A stretch of 64,000 nt of DNA from Holacanthus passer (Eukaryota > Chordata > Actinopteri > Pomacanthidae). The translations under genes were made by a program, and so were the position numbers. Each line of letters begins with the position of its first letter. Position 1 is the first letter of the stretch. Positions 12,186-25,300 of the stretch are shown piece after piece. The notes under the pieces were generated by a model that saw only the letters and a program-made list of their open reading frames with translations, made no database searches and was not told the origin of the DNA. The stretch is from contig JAFREQ010000026.1 of the NCBI GenBank assembly GCA_025331565.1, positions 5,508,501-5,572,500 of the forward strand, in the 5' to 3' direction.

Positions 12186-13829
12186 CTTTGCGGTCAGATG
12201 AAGGTGCGTCTGTGTTCTCCTCTGACATGTCGAAGGCTGCGAGGAAACAAAGTTTATTACAAAAAGTCCAAAGATATTCAGGATGATGTACACACATTTG
12301 TCTTTTGTGTCAGACTGTTGCCGTGGCGACACACAGCTGATCTCAGACCAGGTGAACTGACGACAAGATAATTTCATGTGGAGAAAATCCAATACTCGGT
12401 CAAATCAAAGAGATATTACATAAGAAGTCACTGCGCAGTGGATACGATGATTTCTGCCCCTAACTCTCCCATGTTCACTTTGTTTGAAATTTAAAAGCAC
12501 ATTGAATGATTGTTACACAACAATCAATCAACAATAAGCTGAATATCCTCAGTGTGATAACAAAAGCAGGCACCTACCTCCACCTCCACCTCCCTCTGTA
12601 AATGAACTGTACCTGGATTGACCATCCCACCATCAATGTGCTATTTCAGCTCCAGTTTCTTTTTCTCTGCTTTCTGAGGCTGTAAACAGGAAACAGCAGC
12701 ACAATTTGAAGAGTTTCTCAAATGCAGAATTTAAAAAAAAAATTGAACAAATAAATTGAGATACTCTTGTTTGACTCGGCAGAACTCTGTTTCCTTTAGT
12801 TTTAAGGGGTTGTATAAACCAGGTTTATATTGCAGGAAGCGGTGAAGTGAAACCTTCACTGAGCTCCTCAGTCATTTAACTCATTTTAACTGTGATGAGA
12901 CTCCAGGATCTGGTCTGTGACAGACCTTCAGCAGGACAGAGGCTAAAGCCTCTTCAGGGGGGTGCCAGAGTTAAAAGAAGGCGAAGATACTGCAGGAGGT
13001 GAGTCAGAGTCAAAACTGTCCAATCAGAACTCACAGACATGAAACACATATTGATTCATTGAGTGTGACTGACACTTCCTGAGGATTTCAGTATCATGAT
13101 CAAAGTGTGCTCCCACGGAATGAACCTCCACATCCACACATGATGATGATTGTTGGTGTAATTATCAGAAATAAATAGTCATGTCCACATGATAAGATAT
13201 AAAATGACAGGAAATGTGAATGACTGAACATTGACTGGCGTCTTACTGTGGTCCTCTCCATCAGGTGTTTGGTGATGAGCTCAGCGTACAACCCCTCCAC
13301 CCTCAACAGGCCTAGGTGACTTCCTGCTTCCTGGACCGTCCCGTCCTTCAGGACCAGGACCTCGTCACAGAACTGCATGTACTGGTGGACACACAGTCAG
13401 ATTCACTGTCTCACACTCCGTCCAGCCAATCAGAGAGAGGGGGTGGGACTGACCTCTCATTCAAGAAATATACAACCTCGATTCCAAATCATACAATTAA
13501 AAAAAAGTTTCGCCAACTCTCTCAGTAAAGTGCTGCAGCCATGATGATGATCTGATGAACAAACTGTTATTTTGCATTAAGTTTATTTCAGTAATATATT
13601 TTCAGTTTAGTTTCTTCTCTCCATTAGATTTATTTCCGAATTTAGTCAGATGACGGCATTAAAAGTCAAAGCCAATCAAGCAGTGAGACAGCTACGTGAA
13701 CAATGTTTTCTTAAATCACTCGAATGAACAAATCTGTTTTTCTCACATGAACTCAAATGTGCAGAACACAGCAGCTGCAGACATGATCATTTATGCACAA
13801 TGAGTGCAGGGTTGCAATGTGCAAGTGGG

Positions 13830-14190
13830 GGAAACAGTGAATAAGACCCAAAATGCAAACACCAGAGGCCAAAGTGGAGCAGTTCAATATTTTATTAACC
13901 AAAATCCAAAAGACTTACTGGTGGTCATGCAGGCGAGGGTTAAACCAAATAAGGCCCAGAGAGATAAACAAGTTGAATAAGGAGCAGGCAAAAATCAAGA
14001 GTCCCCATAACCAAGCAAGGTCCAGGAAACACAAGGCAAAATCCAAAACCGGGAGAACACGAGGAATCACACAGAGAAGCGCGCACAGGCTGAATACAGG
14101 ACAGGACCAACACAGGTGAAACTAATTACCAAGCTCATGAGTGGGAAAAAACAGACAAACACAGGAAGTAAAGCAAATGTTTTCCTGCAG
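13830..14190. repeat. Probable interspersed repeat in ABCC intron
   Basis: Text such as 'aatccaaaaccgggagaacacgag' and 'caggtgaaactaattaccaa' resembles the end region of a common teleost interspersed repeat. No coding motif or terminal repeat was identified, so the class is unknown. Confidence 0.35.
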
Positions 14191-16659
14191 CAGCACCTGG
14201 AGGTCATGAAGGGGAGTGCAGCCAGTTTAAACCCACCCGCAGCTGGTGAGTGACCAGGATGATGGATTTTCCCTGCAGCTCCTTCTTGATACACTCCTCA
14301 AAGATGTATTTTCCTACATGAGCGTCGAGGGCAGACAGCGGGTCGTCCGGCAGGTACAGGTCTTTGTCGGAGTGAACGGCTCTGGCCGGACTGATCGTCT
14401 GCTTCTGGCCCCCCGACAGATTGACGCCCTGCTCTCCTAACTGAAGACACATTATACTGCATCTGTGAGGTCACCAGCTCAGGGACGAAGAGCTCAGTCA
14501 AAGATCAGACTGACTTTAAAATTCACGGGATCTCAAATGTGAATATTTGCCGAATGTCTTCTTCAGGTACGAAAATAAACTCAATGTATTTTTGATTTAA
14601 AATGTAAACAGACGAAACAAGGCATATGAATATGTGAAACTGGGTTTTGGATGATTCTGATGAACTAAAGCAAACTAATTAAAGGTTCAATGTCAGACTA
14701 ATGAATAATGAAAATAGTCATTAGAATAAACATTACTTACATTCCTCTTACAGAATAATAATATCATCTGACCCCAGGTTTTCTCTTAGTGCCACTTACT
14801 TTGAAGCGATTAACAAACAAACTGAATTTAAATTTGATTTGAGAACAGTACAAACTGAAATAATATTTATAGTATATTCATATCAAAACTATAAACAAAT
14901 AAATCCAACTTTCACATGGGCCCCTTCTACAAGACGAGCGCCACAAGGTGAGTTCACGAGGAATTTAAACAACATCATATTACACATGTTCAAATAAAAC
15001 AAATATTTATAACCAATTGATACTGAGAGTCATCATATGTTTTTTTTTTGGTCTAACAAGCAAGTCTGAAACCCAAAGATATTTCACTGATCATTGTGTG
15101 TGACCAAAACAGACTGAAAATTTTGAAAATGTTTGGCTTTTTGCTGAAAAATCGTGATTAATTATTCAAATAGTTGCTGATGACAGTTGATTTGATGAAG
15201 TCCTCCACAGGACACTTGCTCACGTCTGTATGAGGTGAGTTGGACGGACTGTCCTCACAGTAACGGTGAGGAGCTTCTCCCCAGCGTCTGATCACCACGA
15301 GGCAGGACGTCGAGGTCGGCCTCCAGGCTGCAGCTGCTCAGGACTCGGTTGTACCTGCACAACATCCACGGAGTCACTACAGGTGATCAGCTGGCAACGC
15401 TTCGCTCACAGGAGCAGAGTTTACCCACCTGGAACGGTCCAAAGGTTCCCCCATCAAGATGTTGTCTTGGACTGTCCCATACAATATCCAGGCCTGCTGA
15501 GGGACGTAGGCTATCGATCCTTCCACCGAGACGGATCCCTGCTGCAGGTGCATCTGACACACAAACACAATCTGCTGAGACAAGTTTCATTCTATATACA
15601 AAAAGATTCTTTAAGCGAGTTTCAATCAAACAAATGAAACGTGAAAGTCAGGGGTCCTCAGTCCTCTTTGACCTCCGTGGTTTCAGGTCTGAGGACTTCA
15701 TGGATGTGAGATTTATACAGCAGATGATGTCACACTCTCAGGTGTTATATTCACCTGGACAGAGACAGACAGGTGGACATGATGGAGACAGACTGGTGGA
15801 CTCACCTGTTCTGACAGACTGCAGATCAGTGACGTCTTTCCACTTCCAACGCTCCCACAGACACCCAGCAGTTTGCTCTGCAGGGAAAACGCACATCATC
15901 ATTAGCCCACAGTATTGATCCATATTGATCCGTATTGATCAGTAAGATCGGTAGTCAGGGAACCTCAATTATAAAAATGTCAACATTTCTACCAGTGTGT
16001 GACCAAAAAATAGTTCAAAATTTAAAAACATGATAACAAGCAGCTCCAGTGATGTCGCCTACCTTATGTGGCATCGAATCTGTAGGAAAAACAAGGAGAC
16101 AACTTCGATTCAGAATCAATAAATCTGCCACACTGATCAGATGGCAGCGGTTCTATTTTAGATCCGGCATTCTGTGACACCGACGGTTCATCATTGTGGA
16201 AATGTGAATCAAATTTCACTCCATTGTCAATGCAGATATATCTTCTACCTTACACCAAACCCGAGCGGCTTGAATGAAGAAATAAATATGAGCTGTTCTC
16301 TGTGACTCTGATCTTACTGTCTCTCTGTACCAGTGGGCCCCATCCTCAGTGTACAGACTGACATGTATGTGTGTGTATTGGTCATTATGTGTGTGAGACT
16401 GTGTTAATGGAGTTCATATCATGGAGAGACTCAAAGCACAAACAGAGCGACTCATCATTCAGGCCTCATTTTGTACTGTGGAAAGTCCAACGTGGACTGA
16501 AGCATTTATACATTTCTTCACTGTCTGTGCAGCTCTGTAATGTATTAAATAGAAACATCAAAATCCAGGCTTTAGTCTGAATCTCTTTTTTGGTCTTCCC
16601 TTGTTGCACTGAAACAAAATCACAACATCAGGATTTAGTCCAACATCTGAATCACCGAT

Positions 16660-16755
16660 TAACTCCAGCTGAGACGACCAGAGTTTGTCAACCCCGACCT
16701 GCCTTGGTAACCGAGTTAAATCAGAGTAGGTTAAACTCGCTTCGTAGAACAGACC
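16660..16755 (+). repeat. End of a '...TTCGTAGTACAG' DNA-element family
   Basis: Begins 'ccagctgagacgaccagagt' and runs to 'cgcttcgtagaacagacctc'. Nearly the same text occurs at about 59,845-59,947. It looks like one end of a short DNA transposon whose terminal repeat also bounds 59,041-59,231. Confidence 0.6.
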
Positions 16756-16857
16756 TCTGGATGAATGTTCTCCTGTTGTTGTTGTTGTTGTCTCCTCCCC
16801 ACAGCTGAGGTTCAGATGTGTCTGCTACTTGAACCCTGTGAAGACTTTAACTTGACT

Positions 16858-17172
16858 CTCTCTCTCTCTCTCTCTGTCTCTTTGTCTCTCTCTCTCTCAG
16901 TCCCCCTGTCTCTCTCTCTCTCTCTCTCTCCGTCTCTCCGTCTCTCTCTCAACCCAACCAGTCGCAGCAGATGTCTGTCCATCATTGAGCTTGGTTTTGT
17001 TCGAGGACCAAGTGCTGCTCGTGATGGAACTGCTGGGTCTCTATACGTAATATTATAAAGAGTTCGGTCTGGACCTGCTCTGTATGTAAAGTGCTTTGAG
17101 ATGGCTTTTGTTGTGATTTGGTGCTATACAAATAAAACTGAATTGAAAATTGAATTCAATTGTATTGAATTG
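16858..17172 (+). mobile_element. L2-type LINE 3' UTR/tail copy
   Basis: A (TCTCTG)n tract is followed by 'caacccaaccagtcgcagca' and the tail 'gtgatttggtgctatacaaa' plus TAAAACTGAATTG repeats. This is the same 3' end as L2 copy B (41,460-41,770). No coding part is present. Confidence 0.75.
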
Positions 17173-17194
17173 AAAATTGAAATAAATTCTCAGT

Positions 17195-17345
17195 ACATTT
17201 TTTTTGTTCACTACATAATTCCACATGTTCTTTCATAGGTTTGATGTCTTATGTGCTAATGTACAATATATAAAATGGTCAATAATAAAGAAAATACATT
17301 GGATGAAAAGGTGCATCCAGACTCTTGACTGGTGCTGTAGATACA
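17195..17345 (-). mobile_element. Tc1-like transposon end fragment
   Basis: Degenerate 'aaggtgcatccagactcttg' and 'actggtgctgtag' resemble the common fish Tc1-like terminus 'GGTGTGTCCAAACTTTTGACTGGTACTGTA'-type (shown in part). The inner text 'cataattccacatgttcttt' is also typical. The same end in opposite orientation is at 29,838-30,040. Confidence 0.55.
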
Positions 17346-18139
17346 CAGCCTTACAGATGACTGCTGTAAAGTTTTATCTCAGATGCTTTACTATAAACAA
17401 AAGATTTAAAATCAGGTTTTTCTCTCGATGTTTTCAGTCCGAGCATCGGAGAAGGTCGGGTGAGTCAGGGGTCGGTTACCCCGAGGCGATCCGCAGACAC
17501 GGCAGCTTCAGCCAGAAACTTGACAGCAGTGGGTGACATGGACAGAATGAACCTCATGCAGTTGAAGATGGTGACGACGGGATAAGCCTGACGAAGAAAC
17601 AGAGAGTGAGGCCTCGATACAAGCTGCCACTTTATCACTTCATGCGCTGTAACATCATCTGGTTGGAGGTTGAGAGGTAAACTAGGAGTCACTGCTTCAA
17701 CACCGACTGTCTTTATAAACATGACCTGCGATCGACAGAGTCAGGAGTCATTTCCTGCTCAGAGATGCTTCAAAACATGCAGGTGCACATGGTGGCGATG
17801 ATGGGAACAAGAGGACTGATGGTCACACTGAAGCTCTGGATGAGAGCAGCTTTCTCCAACATCCTCACCTCTGAAGCCCTGAGGTCTGACGCACACATCA
17901 GAGTGTGTGTGTGTGTGTGTGACTCCACTGTGACTCCGCTGTTGCTCTTCATACCTATGATCTTCTTGTAGAAGGACGTCTTCCACGCGACCATCTTGAT
18001 GAGTTTGATGCAGACGAGGAGCTCGTTCACGTTTCGGACTCGATTGTCTGTGATGATCACGGCTCTCTGCTGGAACTGACGGATGAGTCTGGCAAAAACA
18101 AACTGACGCAAACAGAGAGAAAACATAGATTATCATTAT

Positions 18140-18171
18140 TATTGTTGTTGTTGTTGTTGTTGTTGTTGTTA
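18140..18171. repeat. (TTG)n microsatellite
   Basis: Ten or so TTG/TTA units upstream of ABCC exon 18102 on the gene's strand. Confidence 0.85.
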
Positions 18172-18763
18172 GTAGTCGTAGTATTGCTTCATTTTTCTGA
18201 CTTTGTCTGGATTCATGTTGGTCTTTGTTCAGCAGCTGTTAAACTGGTAAACTGGGTCACATGATGATGTTTTGGTATCAGAGGTCTGATGGTTAAATTG
18301 AGAGAAAAGCGTTGAGACTCTGAGAGAAAAGGTGCTGTACTAGTACAGTCTTTGTATTTCCATGCGGCTGCGTTCGGCTTTGCTTGCTACCGTCCTTCTC
18401 CTTTTTTAATGATTGGCTTAGTGTGCCGATGGGTCAATAGGTCTGCAATAGGTCAAACTGATGAATGTTAAGAGCGCCCTCTTCTGGACCACAAGGCAAA
18501 CTACTTAGAGCACTCTGCTGTGATTACAGACTGTAAAGTTTGAATTCAATTGGCCCATTGCTGTCAGAATATTTAATGCCTCCACAGACCTGGAGGAAGA
18601 TGGAGATGAGGAAGATAAAGAAGCCGATGAGAACGGTGTAGCTGAGGATGTAGCAGGAGTAGACGGAGCTGAAGATGAGCAGCGGGGGGAAGGGCAGCAC
18701 CAGGGGGCCCAACAGAACAGCCTCAAACAGCCGGTAACTGTCGCTGGTCAAGATGTTCACCAT

Positions 18764-21700
18764 CTGGAGGACAGACGAACAGGAACAGAGAGACAGAGAG
18801 ACTTTTGAAGACATTTGAAAATATCACTGAAAGAACGAAACTGAAACACCATAATGTCCACTGTTGCGACAACAGTCACAGTATGATAAGGTTGACAATA
18901 AAAGTTTTGTTTTGCAAACAAAAGTTGTCATTCTTAATGATTTTAGAGGAAGAAGGAAAAAGTAATATTTGTTAAAGATGTGCTTTTTCATTGTTGGCAG
19001 CATTAAATACATGTTTGTGAAAAAATAAATAAATAATGCAGATCCCACATGGAAATTCGACGGACCTGAAACTGCTGAAAGGTGGATTTTCCTCTCTTTC
19101 GATGTGTCCAGTGTTTTGCCCTGCTGCCAGTCAACGTGTTAAGCTACGCTAACAGTTTCCCCCTGCTTCCAGTCTCTGTGCTAAGCTAGGCTAACCCATC
19201 CTGGCCTCTCTCTGTGACACACAGCAAACTGAAACATCAGAAACGTGTGTGTATATATATATATATATACACACACATACACGTATATATACGTATATAT
19301 ATATGTATATATATACGTATATAACTGGCTCAGAGATTTGTAGTCAGAAACAAGAGAACTGGTCTTTCCAACCAAAGACCTGGTTCTGCCGTATGGTTTC
19401 TGTTTATACTTCTATTCTTATTTTATATACTTGTAATTATTAACTTTTCTCAAAGCTCCTGTCCTATTTTCTGTCTTTGTCCTCCTGCCTCTGGGGATCA
19501 GCAGAGCTTTATCTGATCTTATCTGTTGTTCACTTCATCCTGTCTCCACTCAAACTACTGTTTAACAGACATGCAAAGTAACTGACACATTGTTTGGCAG
19601 GTGGAGGTCAATAATGTACAGGATCTGACCTATTACCCTTTTTTAAATATATAACATCTTGTTAATGTCTCTTTGTTCTACTTTAAATAAGGCCAGTGTG
19701 TAAGGCCTCAGTAAAGTTGCAGACAAATCTGATAAGATATAAAATAATAGAGAAGAAATAGCCTCCAGCTCTCACCCTGTATGAAGTGTCACCGATACAA
19801 AATGATGTTTAATTAATACTGGTGGTTGGAAAACATCTGGATTCAGAACATAAACTTTAGCCAAATAAGACTTTTTATTTACTCCTCCTTTTAACAGCTT
19901 CTTCTCTGAAAATGACGACATGAGAGAACTGAGAGTGAAGCAGAACAGGAGAGTTGATCCAGAAACGAGCTGAGACTCAACGTGAAGATCTGAATGATGA
20001 AGATCTGTGAAGATTCAGATGATGATTCATCACCACAGACACACGGTCAGTTCAGACATTGGTGTTATTAAAATATTGATTATAGCTCTTTTAACTATGC
20101 ATGGAAGTGAAATAGTTTCCTCAGTAAGAAGCATTCATCTTTCCCAGTGTTACTTTGACTGTAGGATGAAATGTAGAGATTAGCAGTCGGTAACATGAGA
20201 ACAGTGTTTGACCACAGCAGGTTTGTCTGCAGGATTCTGCAACATGTTTCTGCATGTTTCCTCTCGAACAAGTCCATATTTACCAGACAATAACTTTAAG
20301 GATGTACAAATATTTTCTGACTACATGATTATATTACACCGGCCACATGTCGACAGCTTCATGGTTTGAACATGAAACACCTTGTAAAGATAGAAAATTC
20401 CTCAAGACACACTGGCTACACTGCTAATCTATATTTGATCGTGGTCTGTGACCAATGATCACTTTCATTATTGATTAATCAGGTGATTGTTTACCAGATT
20501 ATTGTGTCAGTAACATGTCAGAAAACAGCTTAAACTCACTTACACGTTGTCTCCATTGTTTTGAAGCACTGTTCAAATGAAAGAGCAGCTTTGAGAATAT
20601 TTGATACAAGTGCTAAAACTGCAGACGGTTAATCCTCAGTGTCACAGACTGATGTCGAATCAGAAAATACAGCCACAAAAAACTCCTCAGACGAGACAGC
20701 AAAAAGACAAATAATAATAAGATAATAGGAATTAAAGTTTAAAAACAGTCCTGAACTGCAGCTCAACAGTTGGATGAAATATTGTCCGACATGACGCTGC
20801 CTCCTTTCATTCACACACTCCTCCATCACAGGTGACATGTGACTTGACAGACTGGTTACAGAGTCAGAGCTTCTTCTGTAGAATACATTTCTCTAATATC
20901 ACATCTGCTCCAACAAAAACATCACAGTCAGTTTATCTGATAAAACCAACAGGTGAGTATTTTACCTTATTTAGGCTGATGCTGGTGTCTGACAGATAAG
21001 ACAGGTGAATGGACTCACCTGACATTCAGCTCTGCTCACTTTCCTCTCTGCGGCTTTAACTCGTCAACACATCAGTTAAAGGAACATTCAGTCAAACCTT
21101 CTGAACTGGATCAACCAGGTGAATTTATTTAGAAACCCCTCTAACAACAAACATGTCAGTTAGTCCGCCAGCCGGAGGCTCCATCATCCCCCACTGCCAT
21201 GATCTCTCAGCCCTGCCCCCTCCAACCATCCAAACAGGCACACATCGGCAGTCAGATATGGATACAGGGAGGTGGGCAAACAGGTACTGGTTCAGATTCT
21301 TGAAAGCAAAAGGGCTGTTTGATATGAATCAGACCAACATTATGAGTGATGAGTGGTGATTTTGTCTCAGGACAAATACGCTCAGAGTGAAATGCTTGAT
21401 GGGAAACGACTCGTGTGGAAAATGGAGCTGAGCCTCATTGGGAGTTTTTACTACTGATGAAAGTCTCCATCATCATTTTTCATCATTATTCCACAGGTTT
21501 CTCTCCATGAACTGAAGCAGGAACAAATGTTTCTAATGAGAACGTTTGTGACAGAACAGCTCCACATTCTTCATAAACACAAACTGGTCCAAACCGACTG
21601 AACCTGTTTGGAAAAGTAGAGGTTCTGTCTTTGACAAGCAGTGTTCGACCCGCCTGTACCGATCTGCTTTAAAATCAACACACACTCATTCATTCACAGC

Positions 21701-22394
21701 ACAGCAGCTTCAGCTCAGGCAGTGAAGGCGACACATGGGAGCAAATGATGAGCACAAGTTCTGATTCCACAGTGTTTCTGTCCATCACCGCTGCTGCTCT
21801 GGGTTATCTTCATTTTAGTTTGATTCTTATGCTTTTACTCTCATCTACATTCAAGGCAAATGTCAATTATCTTCACTTTTCATGTAAGGAAATATAAATT
21901 GTGAATTGTAAACTGTGAATTTCCCCACTGAGGGATGAATAAAAGATATCTTATTTTATAAACCATTATGTCTCTGCAGCTCATTTCTGAAAAGAGGACT
22001 GACTGATTAGCAAAACTGGATTTTAATAAAACTATTTCTGGACTCCCTGAAAAATGCTTTGTCACAAAATTGAAAACGGCTGATTTTTCTGAGCTGATGA
22101 TTGAGATTTTTTCATTTCTAAAATTTCACATCTGTCCTGCAGTTTTCTGTTGAGTTCGTAATTCTGTTGTTAATGAACTTCCATTTTCTGTTCCTCTACA
22201 ACCAGATGAGTGCAGGCTGTCCACAGAGACAGTCAGCAGCCAATCAGATGCCGACCTGTTGTCATGTGACCTACATCCTGCTGCAGAAAATCCTCCATCG
22301 GCCTCTGATTTTATTCAGACACAGCTCTCCCTCTTGTTTCCACTGGAGAAAATCCTTTTGTTATTTTATTTTTCAGATCACGTTGTCCTGTCCT
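18764..22394. other. Intergenic or lost 5' part of the ABCC gene
   Basis: No ABCC exon for the first part of the transporter was recognised here. Repeats seen: a short element at about 19,120-19,196 ('gctaagctaggctaac', also at 38,795-38,840 and 46,477-46,523 in reverse), an AT/AC microsatellite at 19,246-19,323, and a LINE-type tail at about 21,910-21,955 ('aatttccccactgagggatg'). The rest is AT-rich and unassigned. Confidence 0.45.
19246..19323. repeat. Mixed (GT)/(AT)/(AC) microsatellite
   Basis: Alternating GTGTGT, ATATAT, ACACAC and ATACGT blocks over about 78 bp. Small open frames over it are artefacts. Confidence 0.9.
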
Positions 22395-25300
22395 TCATAT
22401 GTTGGTGGTGGAGTGCGTAGTGGATGCAGACTCCATTCGGAAACGGACCACCTTGCCATTGGGCGGCGGCGGGTACGGGAGGCAGCAGGTGAAGACCTGG
22501 CGGCAGGCCATTCGGAAGTTCTCAGACATAAAGGCATAGAGGATGGGGTTGACGCAGGAGTTTCCATAGGACAGGCAGTGGGAGACGATGCGAAAGGCAA
22601 AGGAGGCGTCATTCAGGGGAAAGGTGCCAAACTCCACCCACATGGCGATGATGTGGTGGGGCATCCAGCAGATGGTAAAGGCAGCGACAACCAGAAGAAC
22701 CATCTGAGCCGTCTGCAGGAGAACAGAGAGAGAACATCATTCTGAATCTGGATCTACAGGAACACACAACCTAAATAATTCACAAAAAATCTGCATAAAT
22801 ACTCCCAAAATGGTCCACAAATAATCCAGAAATACTCAAAACATACCCACCAAAAAATAATCACAATCCCCCACATATACTTACTTATACTTCTGCCTGA
22901 GATGTGACCTTTCTAACAAATACCTCGACATCTCCCACCTGCCCTCATTAAACACAACAGTAAACACAGTGTGTCACTGCTGTTTCACTGTTTCATCATT
23001 AAAATGGCTCTGAGTGACTTAAAATTATAGACTGAGTCCTTCAGGTAAAAACATGCAGAAGTGCCGAAAACACAGAGCAGGAGAATGTTTGACCTTTTTA
23101 AAGATCCAAGTCAAGTGACTTTACAAATGGAAGGAAATACAACAAAAAATACTCAAACAGAAAAAGAACGATAATGAAACAACTGAAGAAACTTCGCTGA
23201 ACAAGTTCCGTCTTTGTATCTTTGGGTAGCTTTGAAACCTATAAGTGACATAACAGAGACTACATCCATGTTTCATACAGTCTGTGGATACAACTTAGGT
23301 CAGGACAAAGGGCTGATTGACAGGCTATTCAACCAACAGAAATACACAGCAGACAGAAATACAGGACAGGACATGGCATCTTCTTTACAAGGCTCTCCTC
23401 CTTCCACACACAAGAATCAACATTCTGAAAACAAGGTCAAGAAATCATCCCCAAATTTATCAACTAACAACTAATCACATCAATGACTTGCTACTCTCTT
23501 CTGTTTCTCTCTTCTCTTTTTAAAGCTCCTTTCCCTCGTCTCTTAAAACCATACACCATCACTTGGTCACGCAATTTTACTGCTGACTCGTTTCATCCCC
23601 CACAACTTGCTTCAATCAAAATCTGAAAGCTAAAATCAAAAACCCAAAAAATGAACACACCCGATCCCTGATATGACAATGAAAAAGGAAAGTCAGCAGT
23701 TATTTATAACAGTAAAATTGTTCTTGCTATCTCTGATTAGAGTGCTTGAAGTCACTCGTGGTGAAAAGGGGGTGCATTGTTCTGATATATAGACTGAACC
23801 TCTGCATCTGTCTGTGGCGCCATCTTGGTCACACTACACAAACTACACATCAAACAAACTTGCTTTTTTTCGCCTCCATAACACTGTAAAAATCAGACAC
23901 ATCCTGTCTCAAAATGCAGAAAAACTTGTTCATGCATTTGTTACTTCTAGGCTGGATTATTGCAGTTCTTTATTATCGTGCTGCCCCGATAAGTCTTTAC
24001 AGACCCTCCAGCCGATCCAGAACGCTGCTGAACGTGTCCTGACAGGAACAAGGAACAGAGGTCACATTTCTCCCATACTGGCTGTGGAGAGGTCCAACCT
24101 GATACTGGCAAGGTGTACCTAATAAAGTGGCCAGTTATATAAAACATTAAAATGTCTGGTTGTTTCTGCTGTGAATAAACTTGAATCCCTCTGTGTTTCT
24201 TATAGTCACAGTCTGAGGGAATCTCCTCTATTCTTAGTGCTGCTGTCTAAATATTTACCCAGCAGCCTTTGTTCCTGTTCCACCGGCCCGCGGAGCCGCA
24301 GATACTTTGCTGTAAACGTTCTGCCGCTAACTGATCTGTGATCTGCTTTTACAGGACGTCTGTACACTGTCGGCCGTCGACCACGGTGGCCTCTCCAGCT
24401 CCATCTCTCTCTGCAATCCTGTGATGCTGGACAGATTTCACCTGTTGGTCCTGACCTACAGGGGGCGTCACAGGACTGATGGGGGTGGCAATATTACATG
24501 TAGACAGTTTCCTGTCTCCAAACAACAATATGTATTTCTTCTATTCTTCTTCTTTTTCTTTGACCTCACACACAGATTGGGCGAATCAGCTTCACGGAAG
24601 AAAAGGGTTATGTATTTTAACTTAACATCAAACTATATCGATTTAAACTGTCTCATCCTATATCTCATTTGAAAACACATCGATATAACGTAACGCAGCT
24701 GTCAGCACGAATCACACAGGATCAGGATTATCGATCAGCCACACGGGATCATGAACAGAGTCACTGATCACCTGTTTGATGCTTCATCTTTGACTAGAAG
24801 TGAAATGACACGATGCATTTTCCATCCAAAGCCACTGATCAGCAGCTGTATGAGCTGTGTCACACACACAAGTCGAACTGATCAGCAAAGTATTGATCAC
24901 TGACACTGATGCGCATTAGCAATAGTTGACAATCAAATTATGTTTCAGTCTGTCACTCTGGACGGGGTGGTGGCCTCCATCCTGATCATCGACCATCCAC
25001 CTTCCCTCAACCTGTTCAGCTTCATGAAAACACAAAGACATTCGGTTTCCTGAGATATAAAACTGAAAGAGAACAGAACAGACAGGAGGAGCTTTGACCA
25101 ATAAACGACTGAAACTATTTATTATAATATATTTTTTTTGTGTTTCACTATTTTAATCTGATTCATTCAGTTTGTTTCTCCTGTCAGATGGATCACAGTT
25201 GTATGAATTAGTATATATAATTAAATAATTACAGTAAACGTATATAGTAAACCAGATGCAACCAGGTTAAAGGAGGTTATACAAAACCTGAACTGAAAAA

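Larger units (their letters stand above)
8650..18763 (-). pseudogene. Decaying ABCC11/ABCC12-type ABC transporter gene
   Basis: Fourteen exon-like blocks, in order: 18763-18590, 18102-17955 and 17885-~17772 (first membrane domain), 17587-17480, 15877-15806 (Walker A GSVGSGKTSL), 15553-15429 (Q-loop, AYVPQQAWIL), 15354-~15281, 14440-14237 (signature LSGGQ, Walker B/D-loop, THQL), 13381-13247, 12679-12613 and 12236-12186 (linker), 10838-10663, 10341-10115 (SPMSFFDSTPTGRIL, second membrane domain), 8757-8650. Wording is closest to ABCC12 (FEECIKK; MSFFDxTPTGR). ABCC proteins are ATP-driven membrane exporters. Most phases join correctly, so decay seems recent. Defects: in-frame TAG at 12643-12641; TGA at 17772-17770 with no usable donor; the exon at 15354 has no phase-0 donor; Walker B reads LYLPDDPLS (Leu to Pro) and ISLARA reads ISPARA; the exon before Walker A, the first exon of the second membrane domain and all of the second nucleotide-binding domain were not found. 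A transcribed truncated form cannot be excluded. Confidence 0.75.

Noticed and set aside
14246..14440. Plus-strand frame across the ABCC signature exon
   Set aside because: It is the antisense of the nucleotide-binding domain exon read on the minus strand.
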